NCBI GenBank assembly: GCA_032871835.1
Contig: CM065301.1
Location: 11,478,413 to 11,542,412 of the forward strand
Length of the DNA: 64,000 nucleotides
DNA from: Dipteronia dyeriana
Taxonomy: Eukaryota > Streptophyta > Magnoliopsida > Sapindales > Sapindaceae
Direction: 5' to 3'
Shown: positions 12,200 through 25,969 of the stretch, piece by piece
Position numbering within the stretch: the first letter of the stretch is position 1
Layout of the letters: every line of letters begins with the position of its first letter
Position numbers and translations under genes: made by a program
The notes under the pieces: model-generated
The model's input: the letters and a program-made list of their open reading frames with translations, nothing else
Database searches by the model: none
What the model was told of the DNA's origin: nothing

Positions 12200-15100
12200 A
12201 GAATTTCATCTTCCTCAACAGATATTCAAACTCATTTCAAACCATAACATAAATCACAATCATTCTCAGATCTCTATTTCAAACATAATCTACAACTTCA
12301 ATCAGCAAAACATAAGTCTAACATGCAATGCAAGTTATCAAAAAAAAAAACAAAAAAAAAAAAACAAACTGAACTTACATTTGTCGATCGAAAAAAAAAA
12401 CTAGTGTACTATCGTTCCGGTCACTTCGCCGTCGATATCGTTGTCGTCGATTGGTGCCAATAATTTTTCGACCTTTATCTCGGAAGATGTTAATATTTGT
12501 AATTTCTTTGTTTTGTTTAATGAAGTTTATAAATTTTATAGATTTCAACATGTATATATAAGGTTCTTCTTTAGTAATATCGAACATGAAAATCAATTTC
12601 AGGAATGTGATTATATATTTAGTGTTATGAAAATCAGCAAAAAAATAAATAAATTGTGTGACCATTGAAGTCGCGGTCTTGAATTTTTTTTGGAACTCTT
12701 TCAAAAGATTAACCCTAGATCCAAAGGCTTGGCTGCCTCGATTAATCGGAAATTTTGGGGGGGTGTTTTTTTTTTTTAACCAAAAAAGTGGGTAAATTTG
12801 AACCATAGAATGTAAGATAAGGCATAAGAATATATAGTCACATTTTTTTAAAAAATAAATAAACTTTCATGAAGAATATAAGATTTATGGGTAATTGACT
12901 AAATGTTGGTCATCAATTAATTTACAATATATATTAATATATTTATAAATAATGTTTTAATAAACATGTCATCAAAACAAAAGTTGTCAACACAGTGCCC
13001 CATGTCCATGTGTGACAACATCAGTTTCCACTTTCCAAGAAACAAGTTGAGACTTGAGAGGCTAATTACATAAACTGTTACTGATATTATTCTTGCTTTT
13101 GTTTTGTTTGTTTGTTTCTGCCCTACTAATTTTTTCTGCTATTAAGATATTTAAGAAATTTGAAAAAAAAATAAATCCAAAAGAATAAATTGAAAACAAG
13201 TGGCATTATGCAGTTATGTGGACCATCCAACCCCTATTTTTTTCTTTACTGAATTTTATGGTAATTTATGAGTGAGAGAGTTATACCATTACTAAAAGTC
13301 TAGAAAGATAAATTGAGAAAATCTTCGACGAGACGGTTTCATTGTTATTTGGTAAGACCGTCCAACGAGATTGCACCAAATTATAATTTATAATAAATAT
13401 TTACATTATCAAGATAAATGATGCTCGTTGGGATGAGACCATCCCATTAAAGATTTTATTCAAATTAAGTAACAAAGGTAATAAATGTTTTCCTTTAAGA
13501 GATAAATTTTTTGTAAAAAAAAAATATTGCAAAAACTATTACAATAGGCCGTCAGGAAAACATTGTGTGGCACATATATATATTTCTAGACTTTAAACTC
13601 CTCACACGTGCTTGTAAAATATACTTTATAATTTTCATTTCAAGGAAGCAAAAAAAAAAATCAATTAATTAGAAGGACTAAAACTGAATTTTCCAAGAAG
13701 CTGCTCCCATAGATCGGGAAAAAAACTCTCTGGTAGGATTTAAACTTTACACCACTAACGTGGAATGGAAATACATTGTAACATGTGTAAAGAGGTGATG
13801 TGATTTTAAGAGATTGATTGATATGAGTAGAATTACAATTTCACATAAACTAAAACATAATTATAATAGTCACTTTATAATATAATATTATAAAGTCGGG
13901 ATTTTGTATGGAAAAAAAAACGTTTGGGATATCTCATCTAATAGTTTCTCTCTCCATATATAAGATAATAACCCAACTCATTAATGGTATGATCCAACTG
14001 AATAAGTTTCATCAATCATTTTTTGTAAATATATTTGGATCGAATTAGTGGGTTGAATGTAATTCTACCCTGTCAAGTAGAAATTATGTCGTTGTTATTG
14101 CCAAACTTCTACCACTTCAATTTTGATGATAGATTTGTCTTTTCATTTCCCCATTTGTTTTTATTTACATGTTAAGTATCATTCATGTTTTAATACTCAT
14201 GTTATCAACTAGTCATATTCTACTAAATTAGATTAATTACAAATCCAAACTCATGAGATAGACCTAGAAGTATCGTATAGTTGTATGCCCTATGCTTAAA
14301 CATGATCCAAAATGAAGAGTATTGTAAAATGGACCAGCATATTGGTTGGGCTACCGTTTTTGAATAGCACTAATTTGGGTTCCATCTTCATAACTGCAGT
14401 GATAGACTGATAGATGAGTGCATTCAATAGAAAAGTTAAAGTGAGTAATGTTACAATCGACAACGCACACATCGATCATGCTGTGTTGTGTCTGTTTTTG
14501 TCTCCTATATATTGGTTAAGGAGCAAGTGCAATGCATTCCGGAATCGGCCCCATAAGAAGTTGGTTTTTAGTGAACAATTTGCCAATTTGGCTCTCAACA
14601 GTTGCAAATTGTTTGACCAATTTGCCCATATCCATTTATTACATATATTTTAGCTGAAAAGAATTGTGGGAGAGAAATTCCTAAGAAGGTTTAATTAACA
14701 TAATTACTTGTTTACTTCAGACTAGAATCAGCCTTCCAAAGTTTGTATTTATGTCAATTTCATTTGTTCCACGTATATCATATAGCTAGGTTTACGATGA
14801 TCACCGTTTAACATGGTTTAATGATAAAATACATTCATGTAGTTTGAAAATATCTCAGGTTTGGATTAAATCTAATGGTTGGTCAACAGTTAGATATAGA
14901 CACAAATAATTGGTCAAAATTGCCGACGTCAATAAATCTAGGTTTGATAAGTGGTCCAATTTTTCACTCAATTTCAATCGGAGAAATGCTAGTGTACCCA
15001 TGCAATAATATTATGTCATACGGTAAGGATAAATCTCTGTTGACACGTAATTTTTATTATTTCATACCATATAACATAATTTTAATGATAAGATGTATTG

Positions 15101-16232
15101 GACAAGATGAGATTAGTTCGGTAGTAAAACCTCTCACACTTATATCTTAAGATTTCAAATTCGAGATATCATTTTCTAAAAAAAAACCCTAAATTTATGT
15201 AATAGTGTAATAATTTAAAACAAAAAAAATAGATGAGGTGCATTGCTGTTGGTATAATTTTTTTTAAAAAAAAATAGATAACGTGCATTGCTATTGGTAT
15301 ACTAAAGCTTTTATCCACCCAATTATGAGAAACAGAGAAAGTGGGAGCATTTACATTTGTGAAAATTATAAAAACTTTGCTTGAGCTAACGCTATTTATA
15401 CAAACTGGTTCCTTGTTTAAACTTATCTAATTAATTAGGTAGGGTACTAATACCAACTTGATCTGTTCCATGAGGGTGGATTTAAAATGATACGATCCTA
15501 CCAATTTTATCCTGACGTCTAGTTTGGTTAATTGCTCAAGTTTAGAAGAGAATGCGTACAGATTTTTGTATATATATATATCTATAATTTCATTAATGAA
15601 AAAGGGTAGAGAATTATTATCTGCAACTTTTATGTAGTATTTGGGAGGTTTTTGATTCCTCAAAACACCAATATTTGGAAGGTTTTTATAACTTTTCATT
15701 ACAGACATTTGGGTCTGTATCATAAAACCAATGGAAGAACACATTGTGATATTCAAAATTATTTCTGCAACATCATACTGTGGTAGGTTTAGAGGAAAAA
15801 GAAACAAAAAATTGCAGCTGTTATCTTGATCATCTACACCAAGTACAATACATATTCATACAAAATCTACAAATGGCATTACTCCAGAAATTGTGTTTTC
15901 ATCAAGTTGTCTATCATTTGAAGAACTAGTTTATACATTTTCACCAAGAATATGGCAAGTGTTCTCATAGTAAGCCTCCCACTGTAGACAAACTGCAAAG
16001 ATGATACCTACGCAATGAGAGAGTAACAAAGAATTGAGAAGATTTTATTTTGACCAAAGTAGGTTCTAATAACCATAAAAGGAGGGAAAAAAAATAGAAA
16101 AACCAAAAAATAAAATCCATCTTAATTTCCTTTGCCCATCTTGAACCAGGCTAAGTTGAGAGTAGATAAAAAAAAATGGCTACAATTATGAGGTGATGCT
16201 ACAACAACACTGACCTTCATGAGCATATCCAG
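12200..16232. other. Intergenic region, no gene recognised
   Basis: AT-rich DNA with many A and T runs. Open frames such as 14414-14653 (+) and 15427-15807 (-) match no family I know and have no splice-consistent neighbours. A short tandem copy of a stretch containing GTGCATTGCT occurs at about 15215-15302. The part nearest 16232 is probably the TIC100 3' untranslated region. Confidence 0.6.
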
Positions 16233-19200
16233 TTACTGGTACTCTATACCTTTAGTATCTTTAAATGATTTCAAATAACACATCGGAGTTTGCAAAGATA
16301 ATAAGCTGTCCAAATCACACTCGTGTGCTCCGTGCAGCCAACTTTGGTTATGTGATCTCGATGCTTTAAGAACTCTATTAGGACTAACAGAAGCTGAGTG
16401 ACATGATAGAGTCCGAGATAAGGAATGGAATTGAGATATCTTCCCATTTGAGTGGTTTCTCTTTTGAAACTTCTGTGGTGATTGAATTATTGCTCTCAGG
16501 CGCCCCTTTTGGTTAACCACTAACGGGAAACTGACTGAATTAACTGTTACCGAGTGGTGCTTAGGGTCCTCAACCTCAATGCACAAACCAGCTGGTTTCA
16601 GTGGAAATCTGCCTTGCTTCCATGAAACGAATGACTGCTGTATCCTAGATGGAACCTGTAGAGTACCAACAAAGTAACAGCAATATAATCTCAAGTTGAA
16701 ATCCAAAATGGAATCACTTCACACAAAAAAAGGAAGAAAAAAATGTCGTTAAAAACCAATAAAAATATGTTATCAAGTTTTTTGGTGATCCAATTTAATT
16801 TAATTCAAATGAATGAAATCTCATCTAATTAAAGGCCAGCAATATTATCAGAATAACTGCCACAGCAAATATACAATATCACATGATTCTCGAGAAATTT
16901 ATCAAGTGAAATTAATCTAAATAATTACTTCAAAGTCAAAAGTACTTGTGAATCAAGTGTAGTAGCTTTTATATTGCAACACTAAGTCTATTATCAACAT
17001 TATCTGCAAAAAAAAAAAAAAAAAAACTCTTCTTTCTTTCCTTTTCCAAAAAAATATTTCATGAAGCTATATTGGTAAATAAATAGTTATCAAACACAGA
17101 CATGCAGTTTTAGGTTTCTTTATAAATCATAACTTTTCAAAACGCTTAAATTGTTAGCTAATAAGAGAAAATAATGAAATAAAGACAATATTAGTGCTGA
17201 TAATCATTGGTCAAACAAGCTGAGATTTAGGAAATCTCCTTTTGGTGCTTAGTTTTATTTTTACAATCGGAAACAAGAACATGTTAAGGGAAAAAAAAAT
17301 TCTTTCCACAAAGAAGGTGAACAAGCTAATTATAAATGACAGCCACTAGAGCTAAACGCAGGACCCTCAAGAAATGATCCCCTCAACTGCAAAAACAAAA
17401 ATAGAAACTAAAGTAGCTCCCCCTTCTATGTTTCTTCTCACTTTATAATATTTTCATAATTGTTTCTTTATTATCTGCCCATGTATAATAAGCAAATTTA
17501 TGCACCGTATCATCAACAATCAAGCATATAAAATAATAAAATATATAGTTATAACTCCAGACAATACCCAGACCATGTCTGTACTATTTGTAGTTCAAAT
17601 TTGTTCTCCAGTAGCATACTATGGAAAAGAGTATGTCTATTTAATAATAAAAATAAAACCCATATACTTCATATTTTCAAAATAAGATTATGATAAGGTT
17701 TATTAACATAATGATCAACCACAGGAAAAATCAGTTCAACCACTGCAACAAACAATTACTCTTGTAAATATGTTACTTATATTATTAATCTTAGTTGATT
17801 GCTTTTGTAAGGCTCTTGTAATAACATCTACTATCAAAATGCATAAATGAAAAGCATCCACAGATGTAAAGCCAAGGTATTAAAACTTCTAGGAAAGCAA
17901 AAGACTTTTCTCAATGATTATTATGCTATAGAATCCCATTGAATTCAGAACTCACCGATGAAACAAGGCTACAAGAAGCAAAAGACAATGATGATGAAGA
18001 GAATGGAGATTTCCCTGGCCTTTTACCCTTCTCGACATCCTTTGTTGAGCTCTGATCTGCAGTAACAGTGCCAAAACTGGATGGCACAGCATCATTCTCT
18101 TCTTCCTCTTCCTCTTCCTCTTCCTCTTCCTCTTCCACTCCTTCATCTTCATCTCCATCTTCTCCTGCCACTTCTACTTTATCTTCATCTTCCTTCAATT
18201 TAGCTGTAGCATTCTCAGTTTGGCTGGCTAAAGCAGAAGTATCTTCTTCTTCTTCCTCCAGACCCATTTCCATTTTCTTCTCTTCCTCTTCCTCTTTTAA
18301 CCTCAACTCCTCATCCATTTCCTCAAGAGCCTCTTCCAGACACAATTCGGCTTCTACTAACTCAAGTTCTTTTTCAATAACCTTCAGTTTCATCTCACTA
18401 GCATTCTTCTTTTCTTCAGCCCATTTCACTAACTTATCAAACATTGGTTTGAATGTATTTTCTACTGCCATTACAAGACGCTTCCCCATATTTGGATTTT
18501 CTTTAACCTCTTCTCGTCCATAAAACTCATCAAAACCTAGTGGCAGAAACTCAATCTTCTCAGGGTCCACATCTTCCCCTTCTTTCAAAGGTGGCTGCCA
18601 AAATAATCGAACTCCATATTTCTCATCTTCAATATAATTTATTAATCGTCCAGTTGGTGTGTGAAGGATGAGGGGATCTTCTGTATAAATAAGCTTTGAC
18701 GGATCTTTAGGATCAGGTTCTGGTTCCTTGTTAACGACAACAAATTCGGGAGGCTCTTCTGATAACGGAAAATTGTAACAAACATCAGGCATAGCACATG
18801 CATCGGTTGCTGAAGAACTCAATAAAACTAGCAGCAACTGCATCTGAGTAGAGTCCGATAAAAGAATGCTAATTGTGACAGTGCCAAACCACATCATCAT
18901 TAATTCAATGTAAACAAAATTATATCGCTTTCTCTCCTTTTATCTCATCCATTTTACACTAACTATTAGCAAAAGATATAGAAGAAAGATTCAAGATAGT
19001 TTGTCTTTGTGGCATTCAAGAAACATCAATTGCCTTTCTTATTACATAAATGACCAAACCTTGATGTGAGTTGTTTGATCCTAAGACATCTTACACAACA
19101 CTAAGAGACCTCACATATCACTCGTCTTTGTAGAAATTAAACACTTGGTTCCGAGGAAGAAAGGATCAAATGGAGAAAAAGTAGAGGGTGGAACAAGTGA

Positions 19201-19543
19201 AAATGCTTAAGACGCTAATAGAAGGAAAGAGCAATGGCTATATGCATATCTTTTTTTCTCTTGATACTCAAAATTCTCCAAACCTTTTTACTATCTATTG
19301 GGCTTTAAATTAGGTATTCTTGTCAATCCCCACAACCATGGTAATCATGAAGATCATGGGATATAATATAATCCCAAGTAGGTGGCCCTGATGAGATTGC
19401 CAAAGGCCTTTCACCACTCAACCCCCCTTTGGGATTAGATGCGGTTGTGCATATCAAAAGCAAGCCCTTGATGGACCCTAGCACCAGCATGGCAAGTAAA
19501 AATTGTTGACGGCGCCAAAGATGTGTGTGTGTGTGTGTGTAGA

Positions 19544-19580
<37 letters not shown>

Positions 19581-22500
19581 TACCATTTTCCCACCAGTAC
19601 TCAAGCTCAGCAGGCATAGGTATCCTAAATGGAGATCTGTAGAAGGAGTTTAACCAGATTTCTCTTTCCTGGTCAATCTCATGCACATATGTTTTCCAAA
19701 AATCGGGAACCTGCCAAATGAACATACTTATTTCTCATTCCCTTATATGATCTAGAATTGAATCCACCATACAAGAACAAAATTCAATTTACCTCATAAA
19801 ACTGGTTAATGAAGCCAGGGGCCATCCACACATCTTCTTCCTCGTAAAAATATGGATGTTGGGGATCACTATAAGGACCCCTTGCTTCTCTGACCACTGC
19901 GGCAAGAGGTGAAGTTTTTAACATTATCAGTGGTCAAAATTTGTAAAGCAAAGACACAAAATAACTCCAAAATCATGCAAAAGTTAAAATTTTGTGAAAG
20001 AGCTGTATATTTTGAAACAGGGCTCAGTTCATCCCCAAGCATAACGGCAAAACTTGGTAAAATTGTGCTCAGACCATGATCTTAAGGGATGTCCAAAGTA
20101 GTGCAAAGTTCCATTAAGGTTTTCCGATGATCTCCCATATAGGAGAATATAGGAATGTTTTTAATCATTCAACAGAACAGCATCCCAGATATTCAATATC
20201 TTCACACATGAATTAGGCATCACACATTTGCACTGAACATCTATTTTTTCAGCACTTGGTCACCAAGTACAAAATAACAAGTTATAGGGTAAATCTTCCT
20301 CACAAGCTTTGGGTTTAACTGTGAACATTCTAAACAACACAATACTTTGCAACTAAAAATAGCTCTTCTGATAAAAATGTAAATAATACATACTTCCATC
20401 TGGTTTGTTAACGAACATCCGAGCTTTAGCAGCAGCTACTTCTGCAAGACCTGCATGCAGCTGGAAGGCACATACCATGAGAAAAATAACTCTTTTCTTC
20501 TTATCTTTTCCTCAACAAAATTCATTAAAGAGTCAATATACCGCAACAGTTTCTTCATCACAACCCTCAGAATTCTCCAATAGCTCCCCGAAGTAAAATC
20601 TACCCTGCATGCATATAATAAACATAAAGCTGAGTATTCAAGCCAATACGCATCAGTTTAGGTTAATTACTATATGGATTATGGTAGGAGCCTATTTAAC
20701 AAGGCATGACAATTGCAAAAGTTCAAGCACACGGTAGATATGGACATCCATCCTAATCTTAACATCATAAATCATGGATACTTTCTATAAATATTACTTG
20801 ATTAAAATCTTTTCATCTGTAATTTTGACTTAATATCTTCAGATTTTTTTTTTTCAAAGGTGATATTTATAGGATAATGGAACTTAAGAAGTATACTATG
20901 TCCAACACCATTTTGCATCCTTAATAAATCAAGGTGAGCCCACAAGTTCCAAAATCTGGAAACAGGACAGGATTAAATTATCGGTGCTAGTATTTGAGGG
21001 ACCTACATATATGGGGCGCTCGTTGACTTCATATAAACCACATCCATGCACTCGGCCATGCTTCCACTGACCAGCATAGCGGTACCGACCTTTCTCCCTG
21101 GAACAGATACACTATAATCAATAACACCATAAAAGATACCTCGGCACAAAAAAAGAAAATGACAACAAATCATGTTTCCAGGTTGTATGTGGAATTGTAG
21201 ATCTTACCGAATAACAGCTTCTTATTAGACACCTCTTGTTAGACCAGGGAATTGTTGAGCTTAGGTTAATTTAATTTGGCTACTGAAAAATCAATTTTTT
21301 TATAGGGTATTTTTTGGTGAGTAAGCTCAGTTTTGATTGTAAACTATTATCCTGCAGTGGTTTTCCTATCAGTGTGCACTGTGTTATATCAGTGCATTGC
21401 ATGTGGACCATTGATTATGGAGAAGTTTTGACGAATGCATACACTTTGAGTCAAATATGTAAATCTAATGGTCCATATCCAACGCACTGATGAAGTTATA
21501 TCAGTGGGTACTGACTTGAAAATTTCTGATTATCCTATACTAGTATCTTAATAACTCATCAACCAATCAAGATACATGGTTGTGACTCATGAAGTCGTAA
21601 TCAAAAAAGTTTTCTAGGAACCATGATTGTCCATTTTGCTTCAATCCACTTGTGAGTGGATTAAATTATCAGCACATGCAATTGCAAAGACAACATTGAA
21701 AGATTGACAAACAATCTTGTTTAGAATGTTTTCATGTATTTACCTAGGGCATGCTTATAATAATTATTATATGGACAATGGCCATTCCTCTCTTTTCGGT
21801 ATCTTCTCATAACAACCGTCAATTAATTTAGAGCCAATTGAGATAGACATCCAATCAGGAGAACAGCATACAGTTCTTACTACCTCCCAAATTCGACATT
21901 CTCTAGCACAAAAGTACGGCATATACTCAAAATATAGGGAATCTTCACTTACCTCAGATGCCCAAACTAGTAGCCTTAAGATAAAGCCTAAGTGCCTCGG
22001 CAGTTAGCACACATCACAGGAACATGAATGTATATCAAAACACAAATGGTAAAGACTATGAGACAGACACTATCCGATGAAATGAACAAACAAAACAAGA
22101 AGGAGAGAATTACTATAATTGTGATTGAGAAGAGAAGAACAAAACAGCTTGAAGATAAATCTTACGGTTTTCTCCCAAATTGTTTAATCCACTCTTCATT
22201 CTCATAAAAAGGGATTTCATACTGGCCCCCAGCCAAACGAATGCTATCTTCAATATCCATCTCTAGCCATCTTTTGTCTTCTGGGGACATAAAATCTCTT
22301 GATATAATTTTCCCTTCAGCACGCATCTGTGCTTCAAGCCTTAAAAAAAGGTCAACAAGCAACTCGACTCATTTATATTATACAGTAAAATAGTAAATAA
22401 TTGAACAGGATTTAGCCACCAAGTTACAGTTTGATGATATGGTAAATAGGTAGGATCAAGAAACATACTTGGAACCTGGAATAGGTTCTATATCAGGTAT

Positions 22501-24121
22501 GTCAACTTCAACAACTCCATGACCCTCCATGTTGTTTTGAAGCCATTCACCTTCATACCTGAAACAAATGTTTGGTAAAAATTGCTTGTGCAACAAAAAT
22601 TTACGTACTCCACACCAGAGCTCTAGTTTAGATATCAATGAGCAAAAATATTCGGTGCCTCATTAAACATCAGTAAGCTATTCCACCGTCATATGCAAGA
22701 GAAACATATACAAGTATGTAGGAGCCTAAAGAGAGCAAGACGGACGTAGAAGAAAAGAACCAGAATATCAACAACTAAGAAAGATGACAGACAAACCTGA
22801 CTAGACCTTGCTCAGCAATATAAACACCTTTCCCATGAGCTAAGTCATCCCAAATAGTACCTTCATACCTTGAACAGAAAGCAAAATAGACTATTAAGGG
22901 ATGGAATAAATTGAAGGGGGAGGGGGGGGGTAAACTGCTTTGTATATGTACTTCAAATATCATAAAATATTCTCCTGTATCAAAACAGCAACAAACTCCC
23001 AAGAGGTTCAGTGAAACATTAACAACTAAGAGCAAACATAGCATCCGATGAGCTAGAGGAAATCAACAGGCACTGGAAAACTTGTTAGATTTTTTAATAG
23101 CAACTCCATGCTTTTGACCTCCCCCATCATCTGTGTAATATGGTATTAAACAAAATTCATAGGCAAACTACAATCATAATCCATGGTGACCCAACCAAAC
23201 TAAAACGCAAATTCATTGTGATCCAAAGACAATCAAAATAAACGAAGTTATGACTTCAATTTCTCCAGTAGCATTAAGCAAATTATCATAGACCATCACA
23301 AACAGATTACAGCCCAAGTTTCATGCAATCAAAACAATTTAAAAACCCTTCTAATGTGCCATCACAATAACTTCAAACAAACAAAAAGTTATAAACCATC
23401 CAACCAAAACATCAAACACCAACTACCACTAAATTCAATGAAATGACAACAAGTAAATACCAAATTAACAAGATAAGTAATACGAAACATACGTGCTGTG
23501 GTCAGGGAAAATGTAGCTGACCCAGGTGAGAAACTCCTCCATCCTATCCAACTCCTCCACCACCGCCTTCGGATTCGAAATGTCGAAGTGATTATCTGGT
23601 ATTGCCGGATAAGGCTTCCGGTAGGGCAAATAAAACGGGGCAATGGGAGGGTCCCGACCCGCCCTGATTTCGTTTTCAACGACCTCCCAGTCATCCTCAT
23701 CAGCCCAAACCGGGTCCCAACCAGGTTTGGTCATATCCAAAGGAGCATCAGCCCACAATTCCTTCAAATCCTCCTCCGTCCACTTCTCAGGATCGTCTGG
23801 AAAATCAAAAAGGTCTTCGTGATAGATATAATCTTCGTCCTCTTCTTCGTGTAGCTGCTTCATTGTTTTGCTTTCAAGGAGCCTCGTGAAGCGTCTTATG
23901 TTGATTTCAGGCGTGTTGTCCCGTTCCGGTATCTCGTCTCCGGGACGAATGTTGGAGAGCTCTTCGTTTTCGTCGGCTGAAGCGTAGTACTCGCCGCCGG
24001 CTGAGCCGTCTGATGAGTCGGAGTCTGAATCCGACTCCTCATTCGGTGTTTCTTCTTGTTCTGGGTCCTGGTCTGACCCATTTTCTTCTTGCTGTTGCTG
24101 TTCGTCTTCTTGGTTAGCCAT
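16233..24121 (-). CDS. TIC100: TIC100, MORN-repeat subunit of the chloroplast inner-envelope translocon
   Basis: Eleven coding exons join in frame to 880 aa: 24121-23493, 22868-22797, 22558-22469, 22339-22166, 21097-21007, 20604-20542, 20460-20394, 19896-19793, 19710-19584, 18758-17956 and 16655-16233. The Arabidopsis protein is about 870 aa. The start MANQEDEQQ opens an acidic N-terminus. MORN repeats of the YEGxWxxxxxHGxG type lie at about residues 210-235, 235-262 and 325-350. A conserved block (PPEFVVVNKEPEPDPKDPSK, about 475-495) is followed by a charged Glu/Lys coiled coil and a long Glu run (about 610-700). In Arabidopsis TIC100 works with TIC20, TIC56 and TIC214 in the 1-MDa import complex and is needed for embryo development. 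An upstream in-frame extension to 24193 exists, but the ATG at 24121 fits the family better. Intron 4 holds a MITE. The exon 9 donor abuts a CT microsatellite. Confidence 0.95.
19522..19576. repeat. Compound (GT)n-(GA)n microsatellite in TIC100 intron 9
   Basis: A GT run at 19522-19540 and a GA run at about 19557-19576. On the gene strand the CT run starts about eight bases inside the intron, directly after the GTATCTC donor of exon 9. Confidence 0.9.
21354..21528. mobile_element. hAT-like MITE in TIC100 intron 4
   Basis: A 175-bp segment flanked by the 8-bp direct repeat ATTATCCT (21346-21353 and 21529-21536). Its ends are imperfect inverted repeats that open with CAG and share TTTTC, TCAGT, CACTG and ATCAGTGC, followed by TGGACCATT. 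An 8-bp duplication suggests hAT. The arm core resembles the foldback element at 32581-32869. Confidence 0.75.
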
Positions 24122-24193
24122 TATAGACTCTGAGAGAGAGAGAGAATGATAAGATAAGGTGTGGAGACTGGAGAGTGAAGACGAGCTTTTCAA

Positions 24194-25200
24194 AGCAACT
24201 GTGACTACTAATACTGGCGTCTGGCGGTACTACTACTCACATTTTTCTGAGAAGGGTTTTCGAATTTTTATTTTTTTTAAATTGTTTTTTTTTTCAACAA
24301 TTTTAAGATAGAAAATTAGAATTTAGAAACAGTTTTGGGCAAGTATCAAGATTTTCTTGATATTCTGATTTAGAATATTAGATATAATGCGGTGCTTTTT
24401 TGAATCCTTGAAAAAGGAAAAAAAAAAAAACCATTTTTTATGTTAGATTTTTGTAAATAAATTTATCAAAATAAATAGAGATTTGTAATATAATTTTAGA
24501 AAATAAAATAATTAATAATTTTCAATTTTCAAGCTTACCCCCAAAATCTGATACTTTTGTATTAAGGGTACATGTTTTCAAATGGAACTTTTAAAAATCA
24601 TTTAGATGAAAATAATATTTTTATTTGTTATTTACATACTTTATAGATACAATATATATAATAAAATAATAATAATAATAATAATTAATATATATATATA
24701 TATAAATATGTGACAGGATTACCTTATAAAAAAGATCATCTAAAAAAAAGGATCAAGATGATCTTTTTTATGAATCGAATTAGTATACGATCATTTAAGC
24801 ATACTAATACATATCGTCACACTTCTATTATGTTACATATAGTAAAAATATGACGATGTATTTTTATACACAAAATCGAAATATACTCAAAATAAATGCT
24901 CATAAGAGATAAATTACAAATTGATTAGGGTTTGTGAGTCTACACGTGGGCATTGTTTCATATATTTGTGTTTGAAAATAATTTTTGAAAGTCATTGTCA
25001 ATTTTCAAATATTTTTCTTTTGTTGAGTTCTAATTTTTAAAATTCCTCACTTATTTGAATTGGATAAATTAAAATCTAATGGATATGAATTACCAATACA
25101 TAGCTATTTAGCTAGAGAGCTTGTTTATCACCTCAAACAACAAGGTTTCATGTCCTCCATAAACTATACTAAAAAATGGGGTAGAAAGTATTAGAGCATC
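24194..25200. other. Intergenic region upstream of TIC100, no gene seen
   Basis: AT-rich sequence with an (ATA)n/(TA)n microsatellite near 24661-24705. The TIC100 promoter should lie in the first few hundred bases above 24121, but I see no sharp motif there. Confidence 0.6.
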
Positions 25201-25240
25201 TTCAACGGTCTCTCTAGGAGGCTCCTTTAAATAACGGTGA

Positions 25241-25513
25241 ATGTTATTGTTTTGGACTATTAAAGGAGTAGTTAAATTGGTGATTGATGGAGATCACAAA
25301 AAATCTGATGTTGGTCTTATTCTAGCTAACATTCGGTTTATGATACAGAATTTTAATTATTGTTCAATTGGTTTTGTGCCAAGAAAGACAAATTATGTTG
25401 CTCACTATCTAGTCAATATGGCTTTTTGCTTGTCTGAGGATTGCTTCTGGATGGATGACTACACGTCACGTGTTAGAGGGTATATTCTAAAAGATCATCC
25501 AGGGTGTTTGTAA
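25241..25513 (+). pseudogene. RNase H-like fragment of a retroelement or domesticated relative
   Basis: Encodes about 90 residues resembling the C-terminal part of plant RNase H-like (RVT_3) domains: VVKLVIDGDHKKSDVGLIL, then NFNYCSIGFVPRKTNYVAHYL. These correspond to the usual Asp-containing strand and the R-x-x-N-x-x-A-H helix. No reverse transcriptase or zinc domain precedes it. It is probably a remnant of a non-LTR element rather than a gene. Only the half-domain is present. Confidence 0.55.
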
Positions 25514-25760
25514 CCCGTTTCTTGTTTTTATGAAACTTTTCTTCTTCAAAAAAGAAATGTTTCTTTTAATATTTTTTTATTATTATTTTGATCTTTTACT
25601 TTGTAATTATTATTATAAAACAAATTAATCTTGGGATAATAAAAGAATTGTTTTGATTTAAAAGTTAAATATTTGGTACTTTAAAATTTAAATATGTGGA
25701 GCCCATTCAGAAGGTTGGATCCATTTGTTAATTAAGGGAGTGAGCTCTACCAAAATATAT

Positions 25761-25959
25761 TGGTCCATTTTTACTCATCCCCTTCAAAGGAGGTGGGTAT
25801 TAACCCCTTATGTATGGATGTCATGTGTCTATGGAGGGGGTAAATTTGTCTTAACATTATCATATTTTGGGATAAATTTACCCATTTCTGGATACATGTC
25901 ATTCATACGGGAGGGGGGTAATGCTCACCCCCTTCAAGGGGGTGAGTAAAAGTGAACTC
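25761..25959. mobile_element. MITE, 199 bp, Mutator-like
   Basis: The arms are inverted copies: each shares TTTTACTCA, a CCCCTT stretch and ATGACATGT or its counterpart, and both close on GGTAAATTT. The flanks AAAATATAT (25752-25760) and AAAATACAT (25960-25968) form a 9-bp duplication with one mismatch, as expected for Mutator-like elements. Confidence 0.7.
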
Positions 25960-25969
25960 AAAATACATT

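Larger units (their letters stand above)
5312..12200. mobile_element. Mutator-like element (MULE) carrying a ULP1-like gene, decayed
   Basis: A MULE transposase pseudogene (+, to 7955) and a ULP1/C48-protease-like pseudogene (-, from about 11690 to 8215) converge, and a zone of A-rich ACTCGA repeats (11740-12190) follows. Plant MULEs of the Kaonashi type are known to carry a ULP1-like gene next to the transposase, so I read both as one element. The left end is cut by the copia insertion and lies off the window. I could not find a convincing right terminal inverted repeat, so 12200 is only an approximate limit. Confidence 0.75.

Noticed and set aside
12375..12806. 143-residue minus-strand frame
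   Set aside because: No family resemblance, built on A/T runs, no supporting splice structure.
15427..15807. 126-residue minus-strand frame
   Set aside because: Unrecognised, AT-driven composition, placed just beyond the TIC100 stop; not called as a gene.
18068..18523. Poly-Ser open frame on the + strand
   Set aside because: It is the antisense of the Glu-rich TIC100 exon 10; codon repeats alone keep it open.
25725..25949. 74-residue + strand frame
   Set aside because: Falls almost entirely within a MITE whose arms explain the sequence.
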